DNA of 64,000 bases from Didymodactylos carnosus (lineage: Eukaryota; Rotifera; Eurotatoria; Philodinida; Philodinidae), in NCBI GenBank assembly GCA_905250885.1, contig CAJNOQ010000023.1:41813-105812 (forward strand). Reading direction: 5' to 3'. This document shows, piece by piece, positions 35,401 to 47,612 of this stretch. Each line of letters opens with the position of its first letter. Positions within the stretch are counted from its first letter, which is position 1. The notes beneath the pieces are model-generated. The model did not search any database, was not told where the DNA came from, and saw only the letters and a list, made by a program, of their open reading frames with translations. A program made the translations under genes and the position numbers.

Positions 35401-38400
35401 TGAATCCGGTAAGTATTAGTTAAGTGATAGAGTCGTTCAAATGTACATTCTTTGAATTTTACTCTTTTTAGGGATGGTATCTTGGCAATGTAAGTCTATT
35501 CTGTTGTTATTATTTATTAACATTTAATTTGAAATGAATACTCAATTTTCAGGTCGTAATTGATTGTCCGAGTACGGGTATTAAGCAAACGTTCCACTGT
35601 GATAAATGGTTGGCAACAGACGAAGGTGATAGAAGAATTGAACGTCGATTGTTTGAGACAAAACGAGAAGTACGACCACCAAGTATGTATCGCAAGAATA
35701 ACTCGTAAAAATATTTTGTCATTTTTATCTTTTCTTAGGTGTTCCTTGGTACGTTTGGGTTTATACAAGTGATATAAGAGGAGCTGGAACCGACAGTGAT
35801 GTCTCGATGGTGTTATATGGAAGTAAAGGAAAAACAGACGACATAAAACTTGTTAGCAAATCGAATAGTTTCGAAGCCGGTGAATGTGATGAATTTAAAG
35901 TTGATGCAGCAGACGTTGGAAAACCGTACAAATTACGAGTTGGACACAATAACAAACGTGCATTTGCACCATGGCATCTTGACAGAGTAAACTTTTGCTT
36001 GATTAATATGCAAATAGGCTTATAACAGTTTGTTTTAGATTGAGATGGAAAATTTGAGTACGAAAAAACGTTATATATTCCATTGTGGAAAATGGCTTTC
36101 AAAAAAGGACGGTGATAAACAGACTATACGAGAACTGCCAGCCGAAGGACCTGGCATTGATCACCCACTTCCAGGTAGGCTTAAATTATCGAAATTATAA
36201 ACTTTTCAATCATTTATTATTATTGTTTTCTTTTAGTTGTACACTATTTGGTCGACGTTCACACAGGAAAAAAACGGAATGCTGGAACTGATGCTAACGT
36301 TTTTCTGAATATTTTTGGTGATTATGGTGATACTGGAGAGCGTCCGTTAGAATATTCATCAAATAAGAATAAATTTGAAAATGGACAAGTAAGTCGACAA
36401 TGACAAATGATTTTATTATGATTTAATTATTTTATATTCTAAGGTTGATACATTCAATATCGAAGCTGTTACATTAAATAGAATAAAAAAGCTTCGTGTC
36501 GGACATGATGGTCAAGGAGCTGGAGCCGGTTGGTTCTTGGAAAAAATTGTCGTACGTGAACAAGAAAATAAAGATACTAATATTACATTTATGTGCAATA
36601 GGTGAGTATCTCCTAGTAGAAGAATACATGCATTCTTCTGTATGCTCTGTCTTTAAATTTTAGATGGCTTGCATCTGATGAAGATGATGGTCAATTAGTT
36701 CGTGAACTGACACTTGACGGAACACAACATCTCAATAGTAAGATCATTTTAATATTTGAGTTTGATATTAAACTAGTTTTTATACTACAGAAACGTCTTA
36801 TCATATTAATATCAAAACTGGCGATGTACTTCAGGCAGGAACCGATGCCGACGTGCATATTAAGATATTCGGCGAGAAAGGCGATAGCGATGTTGTTCAA
36901 TTACGGAATGCCGAAAATACCACAAATAAATTCGAACGCAACAGAATCGATAAATTTACATTGGAATTTAGTGATTTAGGAAAAGTTAGTAAATATTTCC
37001 TTTCAAAATGTATTAAAACTATACGAGCTCCTTTCTATAAATAGATTCGTGCTATTAGAATCGGACACAATGGAAAAGGCCTTGGTTCAGGCTGGTTTCT
37101 CGATTATGTTGAAATTGATGTGCCGATGCGTGGAGAATTATATCGGTAAGCATAGGGATGATATTCTATTCACTTTTTACTCTAATAATAAAGTTCTATT
37201 TATTAAGATTTTCATGTCATCGTTGGTTAGATTCAAACGAGGGTGACGGATTAACAGAACTTGAATTACAACCATCAGATATTCAAAAGAAAACACGCTG
37301 TAAGTAATTTTAAATTTATATGACGTTTTCTTGGTGAACAATGTAAAATACTTCTAGCGTCAAATGATCATAGTAAGTGACGCACTTTCCAATGCCATAT
37401 TCGTTATTTTTGCTTTGTAATTGTATGATCATTTATCATTTTAAAAAACTGAAACACTTCAATAGTTTCTCTTATACTTGCAAGTTTTTTTTTTGACACA
37501 ACAATACTGCAAAAACTAGGGCTAGCAAGTATCGATGAGACAGATTATTTAACGATAAGTATTAGTTTTTTGCTTTAGCTATTGTAACCCCACTAATTAT
37601 GAATGTCATACATCACTATAAAATATATGAACAGAAATATCTCTTTCGAAACATAATTCTTTATATATTTGCTATATGTTTATTGATATCGCTTTTCAAA
37701 AGCAAGTTGTACTCCTCCTAAAAATAGTAGAGCATTACCTTCTAAAGTGTCCTGATGAGTTGCTACTTTAGGCGGCCTTTTAATACTGATGGGGCTCTGT
37801 TTTGTGCATCAGCCTTCTATTGTATCCCTTGAGATATTTATATGTGGGTAGTCTTTTAACATGTGGTAGCCTTCTATTATGGGAGAAAGCTTATGCAATA
37901 TCCTAGTACTTTAATGCTTTAGTACTTTAATTTTAATAGTACTTTAATGTACTTGCCTGAAGTACTTGGCTGACCCAGCGCAAGTAAATTTACATTTAGG
38001 AATATTTTAGTCAAGTACTTGTTCCATTATCTTTATTTTGTACTTATTTGCAACCACAGTTCACTTTTGTAGAGCAGACGTATGCATGGCTGCCTAGTTT
38101 GTTCAACTCAGTAGAAATATCTAAATTGATTATCTAAGTTTATACTGATTGGTATTATAAGTGTTTATATACAACTGGTTAATGCAGAACAAAAGAGCGA
38201 TTAACTCGTTCAAGTACTTGACTGAAGCGAATCAAGTTCCGATACTTGGAAAGTACTGAGATAAGACTTTAGGAAGTAAAAGTACTTGCTTAGTCCTTGT
38301 TCAAGTGCTCAGCGAGTGAGGAAACTTGTCAAGTAATCAAGTACTTGCATCAAATACATTCACTAGGAATTTATGTTAACTATAAATGGATTTGTTCCGA

Positions 38401-41400
38401 TCAAAGAAATTTGGCTGTATGGAGAATTAATTTTGTTTATAAACCGTTAGGTGCTTTTTTGTTGCAAAGTATAAATATTCATTAAGAGGTTAATCGAAAC
38501 TGTTTTACGATATATATGTGACTAATTGCGATCATTGATCTATTTTAGCAATTCCATATGAAATCACAGTTTTCACGGGAGATAAACCGAATGCGGGTAC
38601 AGATGCATCTGTATTTATCCAAATCTATGGTGTAAATGGTAAAACCGAAGAATTGAAACTTGGAAATAAATCAGATACATTTGAACGGAAAAAAGTAAAA
38701 CAATCCACATTGCTAGTTATGTGAGCTGATTTCTATCTTTGTTTTTAGGTTGATAAATTTAAGCTGGAAGCAACCGATGTCGGTCAAATAGTAAAAATAA
38801 GAATTGGACACGATTCGAAGGGACTAGGATCAGGATGGTTTTTAGAAAAGGTATTATTAGTCAGTCTCAATTTTTTAACTAAATAACATTATATTTTATC
38901 AAAAGGTGTGCATACAACGTACTATTAGTGAAAAACATGATAGAAAGAAAAAAGGTATGATTGAATCATCTTGTTATAATGAAAATAATGTAGGATTTTG
39001 TTTAATTTTTTAAAGATAGTGTTCGTACAAGCAAAATAAGTTTATCTGATCCAACTGTGGAAGAATATTGGTTTGTAACTAATCAATGGTTCGACAATAG
39101 TAAGGGTGATCGTCAAACAGTAAGAGAATTATTGCCAACAGATGAAGCTGGAAATATACTTGGCAATAAGACTGAAGCTGAATATAAAGTACACGTTTTT
39201 ACTGGTGATAAGGCGGGCGCAGGTAGAGAAAAGAATTAGCTCTTAAATATTTTATATTCCTTAGCCTTTTGCAATGTTAGGTACTGACGCGAATGTATTT
39301 TTAACAATGTATGGAGCCAAAGAAGACTCTGGTGAAAGACAATTAGAAAGATCAAATCGCATGAACAAATTCGAAAGAAAACAGGTAGATGATGTTATTG
39401 TATAATAGAATATCTATCAATACAATATTAGAAAGCATTATTAAGATTAATTTGTACTTTAATGATCAATTTTAGGAAGACATATTTTTAATCAAAGCTG
39501 TTCATCTTGGTGAATTAAGAAAAATTAAAATTCGCCATGACAACAAAGGTGGTGGAGCAGCATGGTATTTGGATAGAGTTGAGATCGATGATCCTGAAGA
39601 AGGAAAAACGTAACTATTTCTGAATAAAATAAATGAAATTTTACATCTCATTGTTCATATTGAATATTTAGATATCATTTTATTTGCAAAAATTGGTTAG
39701 CCACAAATGAAGGCGATGGACAAATATCACGCGAAATAGCTTCACAAGAACGATTGGGACCATTGCACGGGAGAGATTTAGATTCACCACTACAAGGTCT
39801 CGAAAGAAAAAGTAAGCAGCATTATGAGCATTGTTAATTTGTTCATTTCTATTCGGTATCTTTTCGGGAATACTAACGATGAGACTTTCACAAAAACAAA
39901 CTACTTTTTCTCGTTTCTTTTTCATATTCTCTCTAGAAATTCTAGCTCATGTCAATGGTTTGTATTAATGCGTACCTATAGCATGCATCGCACCCAATAC
40001 CAGTAAATAGTTCGTTGTCACCACCAGAGGTGGGATCAGTTCGGTTTGAACTTTTTCAAAATATGAATTGGTTCAATTTGAACCACTTTTTTTGAAAAGG
40101 CTTTTGTAAAAATGGAAAAATTTTGGAAAAAAATATCATTTTTTGATTAGTGAAGTCATCGACCCATAGTTTCTCTTGTATTTTAATCAGTTTTTTAAAC
40201 ACTGTATTCAATATTCGTTTCAAAAATACAAACAAATCCTTTTTGATGGATATAAAACAAATGGACATCTTGTTTTGTCTCCACTGTTTGTATTCTCACA
40301 AATAGAGATTTATGTTGTTTTTACATCATAAATTAGGTTGTTGCTGATCAACAATAAACATCTATTTCAGTATGAAATAACATTATCTGATAGAAAGCAG
40401 ATCCCTGTGCATATGTCACATTTCTTCTTCTTTCTAATTTGAAAAAAGATTTTCGGTTTCGGTTCAGTTTTGAAAAAACAGAAACCGATCCCATATCTGG
40501 TCACCACCATCAGCCGTCATACACTTCATATTTGTAATTTAAATGGACAGAAAAGAAAAGAATAATATGATTATTTATTTAAATTAAAGTGCTATAAGTT
40601 TTTTGTCATTTGTGCATGATGTTGTTGTAGTTCATACATTGTTATACGAATCATCTCATTATTTCAGACTCTTATAAGTGACATGATCAAGATTTTTTAA
40701 ATAAAGGAAAGTGTAACCGATAGAAAAAATGTTTGATTGCCAAATTTTTCTTTTCCTGTGTAAAGGGTAGGATAAGTTTTTACTGCAGAGGGGCGTATCT
40801 TGTCCCTCTCTCTCACATATACACCTTGGGTATGTCACTGGCGTTCATCTCTGTCGCTTTTTTTCTGCATGTATAAAAATTCGACTATCAATAGAAAAAA
40901 ACATTTCTTTTGTAGTAAATTTGAGAAATAAAAGCATTAGACCATATTAAAATACTGAAATATTTAAGAAAAATTAGAAACATCGATCCAATTATTTCTC
41001 CATATCGTCGTATTCTTGTCTACTTACTTGACTCTTTCACGTAAGTCAACCTCTTTTACTTTTTATACAGTTTTTTTATACGTTTCGTACTCCTCCTTTC
41101 TCTATAAGAAACTGATTTAAGGCGACTAGAGAATTCAAACAAGATCTGATGAAGAATAAGTTTTTACACCTAAAATTAAGCATGAGTCCTACACGCGAAC
41201 AGAATCAGCCGTTGTTTTGAACTATAGATGGATCTCATTCAATATCGAGACATCAAAGGAGAGTTCAATATTTTCGAGTTTCAGTGACCAATACGACAGA
41301 GGAACGATTGATAAGCAATCGTTACTTCTATCTGATCGGCACCTTCCATCGAAAACTATTCTTCTGTGGCAACTCTTTGATTAGTAATAAAAGGCTCTCA

Positions 41401-44400
41401 TTTAAATACTGAGTAAAAAATTATATTTTTCTAAGTATTTTATTGAAATTTTAAATAAAAATATTTTATTTTCTAAGTAATATTTTTTATTCCTAATTAA
41501 ATTATTTACCTTAAAAACACATTTTTCAATTTATTAACTTAAAGATTAAATATTTAAGTTATATATTACTTATCAAACTTAGCAAAAATTTTAATTGTTG
41601 AGAAAAATTATATTAATTGAACATTCAATAATTTTATTAAACATTCAAATTATTTACTGAGCAGATACACATTTTACTTAGCAAAAATTAACTTAACATT
41701 TAGGTAGTTTTAGTTAGAAAAAAAAATATTAATCGTAATAAAACCACTGTCTTAACTTGAGTACTCTCATCATAAATATTTCTAATTTTCGTAAAACGTC
41801 TAGTTTTTGCTTGTTGTGCTATATATGGAAGTAACGTTTCTGTAGTACTATGAGTGTCTGTCATTTTCTGTTGTTATAAGCATGATGTATTTAATTTGAA
41901 TAAACTAATATAAATTTACTTTCAATTTTTTGCTTTGTATGTAGACAAAAATATAATTGCAATTATTTAGAATTAATATGTAGAGTATACTTTTGTGGGA
42001 TATTGGTCATCCTTTTATTCTCTTCTAGAAATCAATGTATATATTGTTGATTTAAATTCAATCCGTTCGTATACGATGTTCTGACCTGATATTGCTTTTC
42101 TATTCTCTGTCAATCAATGATTTTTTCAAATATCGACGTTTACCTGAGTTTTAGAGTCACTCCTATTTAAATTTTTTTAAACTCATTCTATCATATCTCA
42201 TTTTATTAATTCTATTTTGAGGATAAATATGCCAGCGCTGAATTGATTGCTTTAATGTTGTTGTTTTTTGCACTAATCGATAAACTATTCGATTTTTATT
42301 GAGAAAGTTTTCTTCACTCATTAGAACATATTCATTTGGAGTTTTTTTTCCAGAATTGGCAACCACATACAAAGTGAATGTTATCACTTCGAACAAAACT
42401 GGAAGTGGAACAAATGCGAACGTTTATATTATCATATTTGGTGAACACAATGATACAGGTATATATAATCGCCTTGACGTTTTATAGTTATATCATAAAA
42501 TCTTGAAAAAAATGTAATTTTAAATTTAATAAGGTAAAGTGCCATTAGCAACATCAAAAACTCACAATGATCCATTTGAAAGTGGACACACGGATTTATT
42601 TGAGATTGAAGCAATGGACATTGGAGAACCAAAAAAGATCAAGTAAGTTAAATGAACAGAGAAATAGCATTGCTCTTAGTCTTATGCTATGCAATAAATG
42701 TTCTTCTTAGAATTGGACACGACGATAGTGGTTTTCGATCAGATTGGTTGCTCGAGGAAGTTGACATCGATGTTCCCAAACTTGGTCGTACGTTTAAGTT
42801 TCCGTGTGGACAATGGTTGAGTAAATCAAAAGGCGATGCGCAATTAGAAGTGGAACTTTATCCGAAAGAACTTGGAACAGAAATTTATAAACCATGTATG
42901 TGTGTACATATGTCTTATTTTCTTTGAAATTTACATGGTTCTAGCTGGAATACTCCCTAGTAAAATCCTTATGAGTTTCCTGACAGGATCCGAGACATAT
43001 CCTGCGAATATCCTACTAGCATTTCTCTTTACCTTCTTAGGATCCTAACAAAATCCTACAGAATCCTAATGAAATCAGGTATACCCGAAAGTCATAGGGT
43101 TTTCTAAGATTCTGTTAGGATCCTAAACAAACTTAAGCGAAATCCTGTAAGATCCTAGTAAAAAATAGACAGAAAGTGCATAGGACTTTGTCTGGAACTA
43201 GAGCGAAAAGTGCTTCTCTTTTTTCCAGTTGTTCCATATGAAATCAAAGTTTTTACAAGCAACAAGCGAGGAGCTGGAACAGATGCCAATGTATTCATAG
43301 AGATCTATGGAGAGGACGTTAGTACTGGTCAGACCATGTTATGTGAAAAAACCGAGCGTAAAGGTAAATTTGATAATGGATCCGTTGATACGTTCACCTT
43401 GGAGCTAGAAGATGTCGGAGAAAGAATAGAAAAAATTCGTATTGGTCACGATAATCATGGATTGGGTGCTGCATGGCATTTGGATCATGTTGAAATCAGA
43501 CGTTTAATCAAAAACACAAAAACACAAACATTTTTGTTTCCCTGTAATCGATGGTTGGCACGAAACGAAGACGATGGATCAATTGTTCGTGAGCTTGTGC
43601 CGGATAAAGTTATCGAAGAAAAAGTTGGCCGAGGTGGACATGTCGAAGTTAAAGAACGAGAAATGAAAGATAAATTACAGAGTAAGATATTAAACTGTTA
43701 TGTATAGTTTCATAATCTTTATATAGGCGTTACATTCATGTACGTTTTTCGTGTATGTAACAGACTAGATACATTCGTGTTAAAATAAACTGATTGATTG
43801 ATAACTTTTAACATAAGTCATTCTTTTTCTAGTAAAAAATTATGAAGTGGACGTCTATACAGGAGACAAGTTCGCCTGTGGAACGAATGCAAACGTTTAT
43901 TTGACAATATATGGTGATAAAGGTGATACTGGAGAACGGAAACTGCGTGATTCAGAAACACACCGAGATAAATTTGAAAGAAATCAGGTATTATATTGTA
44001 TGATACACAATCTTTTTTTTGTGTTAGTGAATACATTTTGCTACTATAGATGGATCGTTTTAAAATTGAAAGTGCTGATTTGGGAACAATATACAGAGTG
44101 GTGATTCGACATGATAATAGTGGTATTTCGCCTGATTGGCTGTTAAATAGAATAGAAATTAAAGATGACATAAGAACATATTTGTTCCATTGTGAACAGT
44201 GGCTTGCTAAAGGAAAAGGAGATGGAAAATTGCAACGAACATTATATGAGAAGGATTACCAAGGGTCGATGGCATCTATGCCTACTATTACACGATCGGT
44301 GGGTGGTTCTCTTTTGAGTATGACATCAACTGACGCTAATAAAAGAGAGCCATTCCATCATACACCGCGAAAAACGATCATGTCAAGTATCGCTGAAGAA

Positions 44401-47400
44401 TCGCGTGATTCAACCGAAGAAGGTGAGTGGTTACGGTGTTTATTGTTATTTTAGTTTCTTACACATAAATCATTGATATTTTTGTAGGAATACCTTATAC
44501 AATTATGGTGACAACAGGTAATTAGGTGCAAGATATTATCTACGCGTATTCTAATCCAATTATTCTTACGACTTATAGGATCTGAGCCTGACGCAGGAAC
44601 GACTGCCAATGTTTTCATCCGATTGATAGGACGGAAAGGGAAACAAACACCGTTACTTCCGTTGGAATTAGCCCATAAACGAAAATTTGAACCAGGGAAA
44701 GTCGAAACATTTAGTTTTCATCAACCGGATATTGGTGATCTCGAGCTTGTAGAGATTCAACATGATGGTGAAACTCCGGCAACAAGTTGGCTGTTGGATG
44801 AAGTGAAAGTAGAAATTCCAACAAAAGGAAAAGCCTATTTTTTCCCCTGCCATGAATGGTTATCGAAACACAAAGGTGATGGACATACAAAACGAATGTT
44901 ACGAATACAAGACGCAAATCAAGCAGCATTTCGTCCATGTAAGCATGAGAATTAACATATTTTATATTATATGTAGCAGAACAAGAGATAAAAAGCCCAT
45001 TTTCACTGTAGTGATTCCCTACGAAATGACAATTTATACGGGTGATGTTGAAAATGCTGGTACTGATTGTGATGTGTCTGTAAAATTATTCGGCACTAAT
45101 GGAGCGTCATCTGATCATGTTATTAAAAAACAAGAACATATATTTGAGCGAGCATCAATTAATCCATTTGAAGTGCGTAGTAGAGACATTTTTTGCCTCT
45201 TATCATTGAAAACTACGTCATCTGTTTGTATTATAATTAGGTTGAATTGGATGATGTTGGAAAACCACGTAAACTTCGAGTCTCAATAATACCAAAATCA
45301 AAAAGAGGTCGAAAGAGTTGGTATTTAGAAAAAATTGAATTAGTCAAGGTAAGTTGATTTATCCTCACAAGCGCTTTAAATAATTTTCAAAAAGCCAGTA
45401 TGTGAATGAGTGCGATTACTAAAAGAGGAAAAGAAAGGTCGACAACTTTTTAACATCATTCTTCTTCACGACTCTTTTGATAAAGTAGACGCTTTTCGTT
45501 GCTAGGTAGGAGCACAGCGAAACCCCGTTTTATTTGGTTTAAATGATTGGCTATCAGAACAAAGTGGTATGTCTCGTGATATACCGCTGATAAAAGATGG
45601 ACGATCAGTAATTGAAGAAACGACATATCGTATTACCACCAAAACATCTGATGTCGACCATGCTGGAAGTGATGCAAACGTGTTTGTCGTTATTTATGGT
45701 AAAATTGGTTATTCAAGTACGAAGAAAGGATAAATCTATTTTCATTTTTGTTTCAGGACAAAATGGTGATTCTGGTGAATTGAGATTGGATAAGTCTGAA
45801 ACACACACAAATAAAGTACGTTCTTTGTTTACTATATGATTATCTATGAAATTTTAAAGTTGTAAGATGTCACTTCTATCAAAAATGACGCACTTTATAA
45901 TTTACAAAATGCATAAAATTTTAGTTTGAGCGTAATCACGAAGATGTATTTAAATTTGACAATATTCTGAGTTTGGGCGAACTGACAAAACTTCGTATAT
46001 GGCATGATAATTCCTCAACTTTCAAAAGTTCCTGGCATTTAGAATCAGTTAAAGTAGAAGATGTACATACAGGCAAAACGTTCATATTTCCATGCGATAA
46101 ATGGTTATCATCGACAAAAGATGATAAACAAACTGTTCGAGAACTAAAATGTACCACAGAAAGTGGTAGTCGAGACACAACACCAATGATGGGTGGACGA
46201 TTAATATATGAAATAGAAGTGATAACATCTGATAAGAAGGATGCAGGAACGACCCAACACGGTTGGCTAATTTTAGAAGGAGCACGAAAGAAATCAGATC
46301 GATTTCAAATGAAAAATACACAACACAACAAAATACTGAGAAAGTTCGTATAATAACAAAGAATAATATATATTTAAGAGAAAATTTCTATAATTAATTT
46401 AGAGGTCAAACGGACACATTTACATTTGAAACTCGTGCACTTGGTGATATTCGTCGAATTATTTTGGGTCATGAGGAACGTCCAGAATATCCATTGCAGA
46501 CAACAGAAGGAAGAGAAGCAATGTGGCATTGTTCATCGATTACTGTAACCGATACTTCAACAGGAACAAAGTAATCATTTCTCTGTATCACAGTCAAGTG
46601 AAACTTCTTCGCGTTTTTGGCAAGATCTTGACTCAAGATGATGATATATAAAAAAACAAAGTGTGAAGAAGAAATTTTTCATTCTAGTTCTTGAAATTTT
46701 GTTTATAGAAACTTGAACAAAATCTTGAGTGAGAGATTCAAGAGTCCAAGGTCTTGTAATATTTCTTAATTAGGAAGGACACAAGAAGTTTCACCAGGAC
46801 AGTACTATTTAAAAATTATGCAGTAATACTCATAAACTGGGGATAAGACATAGTAGAGTAATGATGGTGCATAATATTTAAAAAGTAATTTTTAAAATAA
46901 AATATATGATAGAAAAGACTCTAATAAGAATTAGTCATTATTAATCGAGTTAAACCCGATGCTAGCGTCCTATTTTTCAATATAATTTTAGATATAAATC
47001 GATAAAACAAATTTTATGTTGTTGTTGTTATTTCCGTAGTCTCGCTCTAATTAATTCATTCATTCTCTTTAAGATACATTTTTCCTGTTCAAAAATGGAT
47101 TTCAATAAATAATGATGGAGATCGTTTTGATTGTGCAGATAAAAAAGAAGATTCTGTTTCACAACAGCGTAACCTAAGTTTGATCAATTATAAAATAGTT
47201 GTTTACACGGGAAATATTAAAGGTGCGGGAACAGACGCAAATGTTTCAATAATCTTATATGGTACACTTGGTGATAGTGGAAAACGTGATTTGAAGAAAA
47301 AAGGACGAAATTTATTTGAAAAAGGACAAGTTGATGAATTTGTTATTGAATGTTTGGATCTGGGTTCGTATTCTATCATACAATTCTCACAATATGATTA

Positions 47401-47612
47401 TAATGTATTTAATTAAATAATTTTTAGGAGAATTAACCAAATTGCACATAGAACATGATAATGCTTTAATTAATCCCGACTGGTTTTTGGATAAAGTTGA
47501 AGTCATTAATTTAGATACAAATGAAACAGTAGAATTTCCTTGTCATAGATGGCTGGGAAAGAATCATGATGATAACGAAATTGCAAGAGATTTATTACCT
47601 ATTCATATTTGA
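32462..47612 (+). CDS. loxhd1: LOXHD1-like protein with 17 PLAT domains
   Basis: A 44-exon gene for 2449 residues. Exons: 32462-32636, 32704-32748, 32802-32977, 33031-33234, 33301-33508, 33564-33808, 33863-33998, 34144-34288, 34354-34439, 34506-34664, 35176-35408, 35472-35489, 35553-35682, 35739-35986, 36039-36174, 36237-36388, 36444-36601, 36664-36737, 36791-36984, 37045-37145, 37208-37299, 38549-38694, 38749-38850, 38906-38954, 39016-39222, 39281-39384, 39476-39609, 39672-39811, 42354-42458, 42534-42642, 42711-42895, 43229-43681, 43833-43987, 44050-44422, 44488-44517, 44579-44938, 45012-45172, 45241-45348, 45506-45698, 45757-45815, 45925-46343, 46403-46570, 47074-47363, 47428-47612. After an approx. 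113-residue leader come 17 PLAT repeats, each with TGD.xxAGTDANV, an IGHDN.G..xxWxL core and a final CxxWL..xxGD. Starts are near residues 114, 270, 397, 528, 655, 783, 910, 1040, 1191, 1333, 1466, 1618, 1793, 1923, 2049, 2189 and 2330. Human LOXHD1, a stereocilia protein, has 15. No signal peptide or membrane segment. Repeat 14 lacks the terminal CxxWL Cys and repeats 1, 14 and 16 are the most diverged. An in-frame TAG precedes the start. Confidence 0.92.
34807..34815 (+). other. Candidate 9-nt microexon in a PLAT linker
   Basis: In the 511-bp intron 34665-35175, a TTGTAG acceptor is followed by ATGGTGATG and then the donor GTAGGT. Flanking phases match (1/1), so inclusion would add Asp-Gly-Asp between PLAT domains 3 and 4 without a frameshift. 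Not counted in the main model. Confidence 0.3.
37358..37372 (+). other. Candidate 15-nt microexon in a PLAT linker
   Basis: In the 1249-bp intron 37300-38548, CTTCTAG precedes a 15-nt segment followed by the strong donor GTAAGT. Phases match (1/1), and inclusion would add five residues rich in Ser, Asn, Asp and His between PLAT domains 7 and 8. Not counted in the main model. Confidence 0.4.
37905..38345. repeat. CAAGTACTTG-word repeat in a LOXHD1 intron
   Basis: About ten copies of AGTACTT or its palindromic form CAAGTACTTG fall in about 440 bp, with related words CAAGTGCTCAG and ACTTGTCAAG. No ORF. It enlarges intron 21 to over 1.2 kb. Confidence 0.6.
40025..40499. mobile_element. hAT-type MITE with 8-bp target duplication
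   Basis: The 475-bp element begins CAGAGGTGGGATCAGTT and ends with the reverse complement of CAGATATGGGATCGGTT, the CAGnGGTGGG-like terminus typical of hAT elements. It is flanked by the perfect direct repeat GTCACCAC (40017-40024 and 40500-40507), the 8-bp target duplication expected for hAT. Subterminal GGTTTGAAC/GGTTCAATTTGAACC words are present. There is no transposase ORF, so it is non-autonomous. It lies in the 2.5-kb intron 28 of the PLAT gene. Confidence 0.88.
41400..41720. repeat. AT-rich TAAGTA/TACTTA-word repeat
   Basis: Very AT-rich intronic segment with recurrent CTAAGTA, TTACTTA, TACTTAGCAAAAATT and ACTTAAC words on both strands. It may be another diverged foldback element, but boundaries and target duplications were not found. 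Confidence 0.35.
42950..43170. repeat. AGGATCCT-word foldback repeat, copy 2
   Basis: This lies in intron 31 of the PLAT gene. It holds TAGGATCCTAACAAAATCC, TACAGAATCCTAA, GTTAGGATCCTAA and TGTAAGATCCTAG, the same word family as 23955-24135. No ORF. Confidence 0.6.
46595..46798. mobile_element. Small MITE in intron 42 of the PLAT gene
   Basis: The left end CAAGTGAAACTTCTT and the reverse complement of the right end CCTGGTGAAACTTCTT form short inverted repeats. ACAGT flanks both ends (46590-46594, 46799-46803) as a possible 5-bp target duplication. The interior is dense in CAAGATCTTGACTCAAGAT-type words. No ORF. Total 204 bp. Confidence 0.5.

Noticed and set aside
40750-40850. Pyrimidine-rich segment with GGGGCGTATC reminiscent of transposon ends
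   Set aside because: No partner terminus, ORF or target duplication found.
43818-44171. Minus-strand frame of 117 codons
   Set aside because: Antisense to PLAT exons that fit the tandem repeat pattern exactly.
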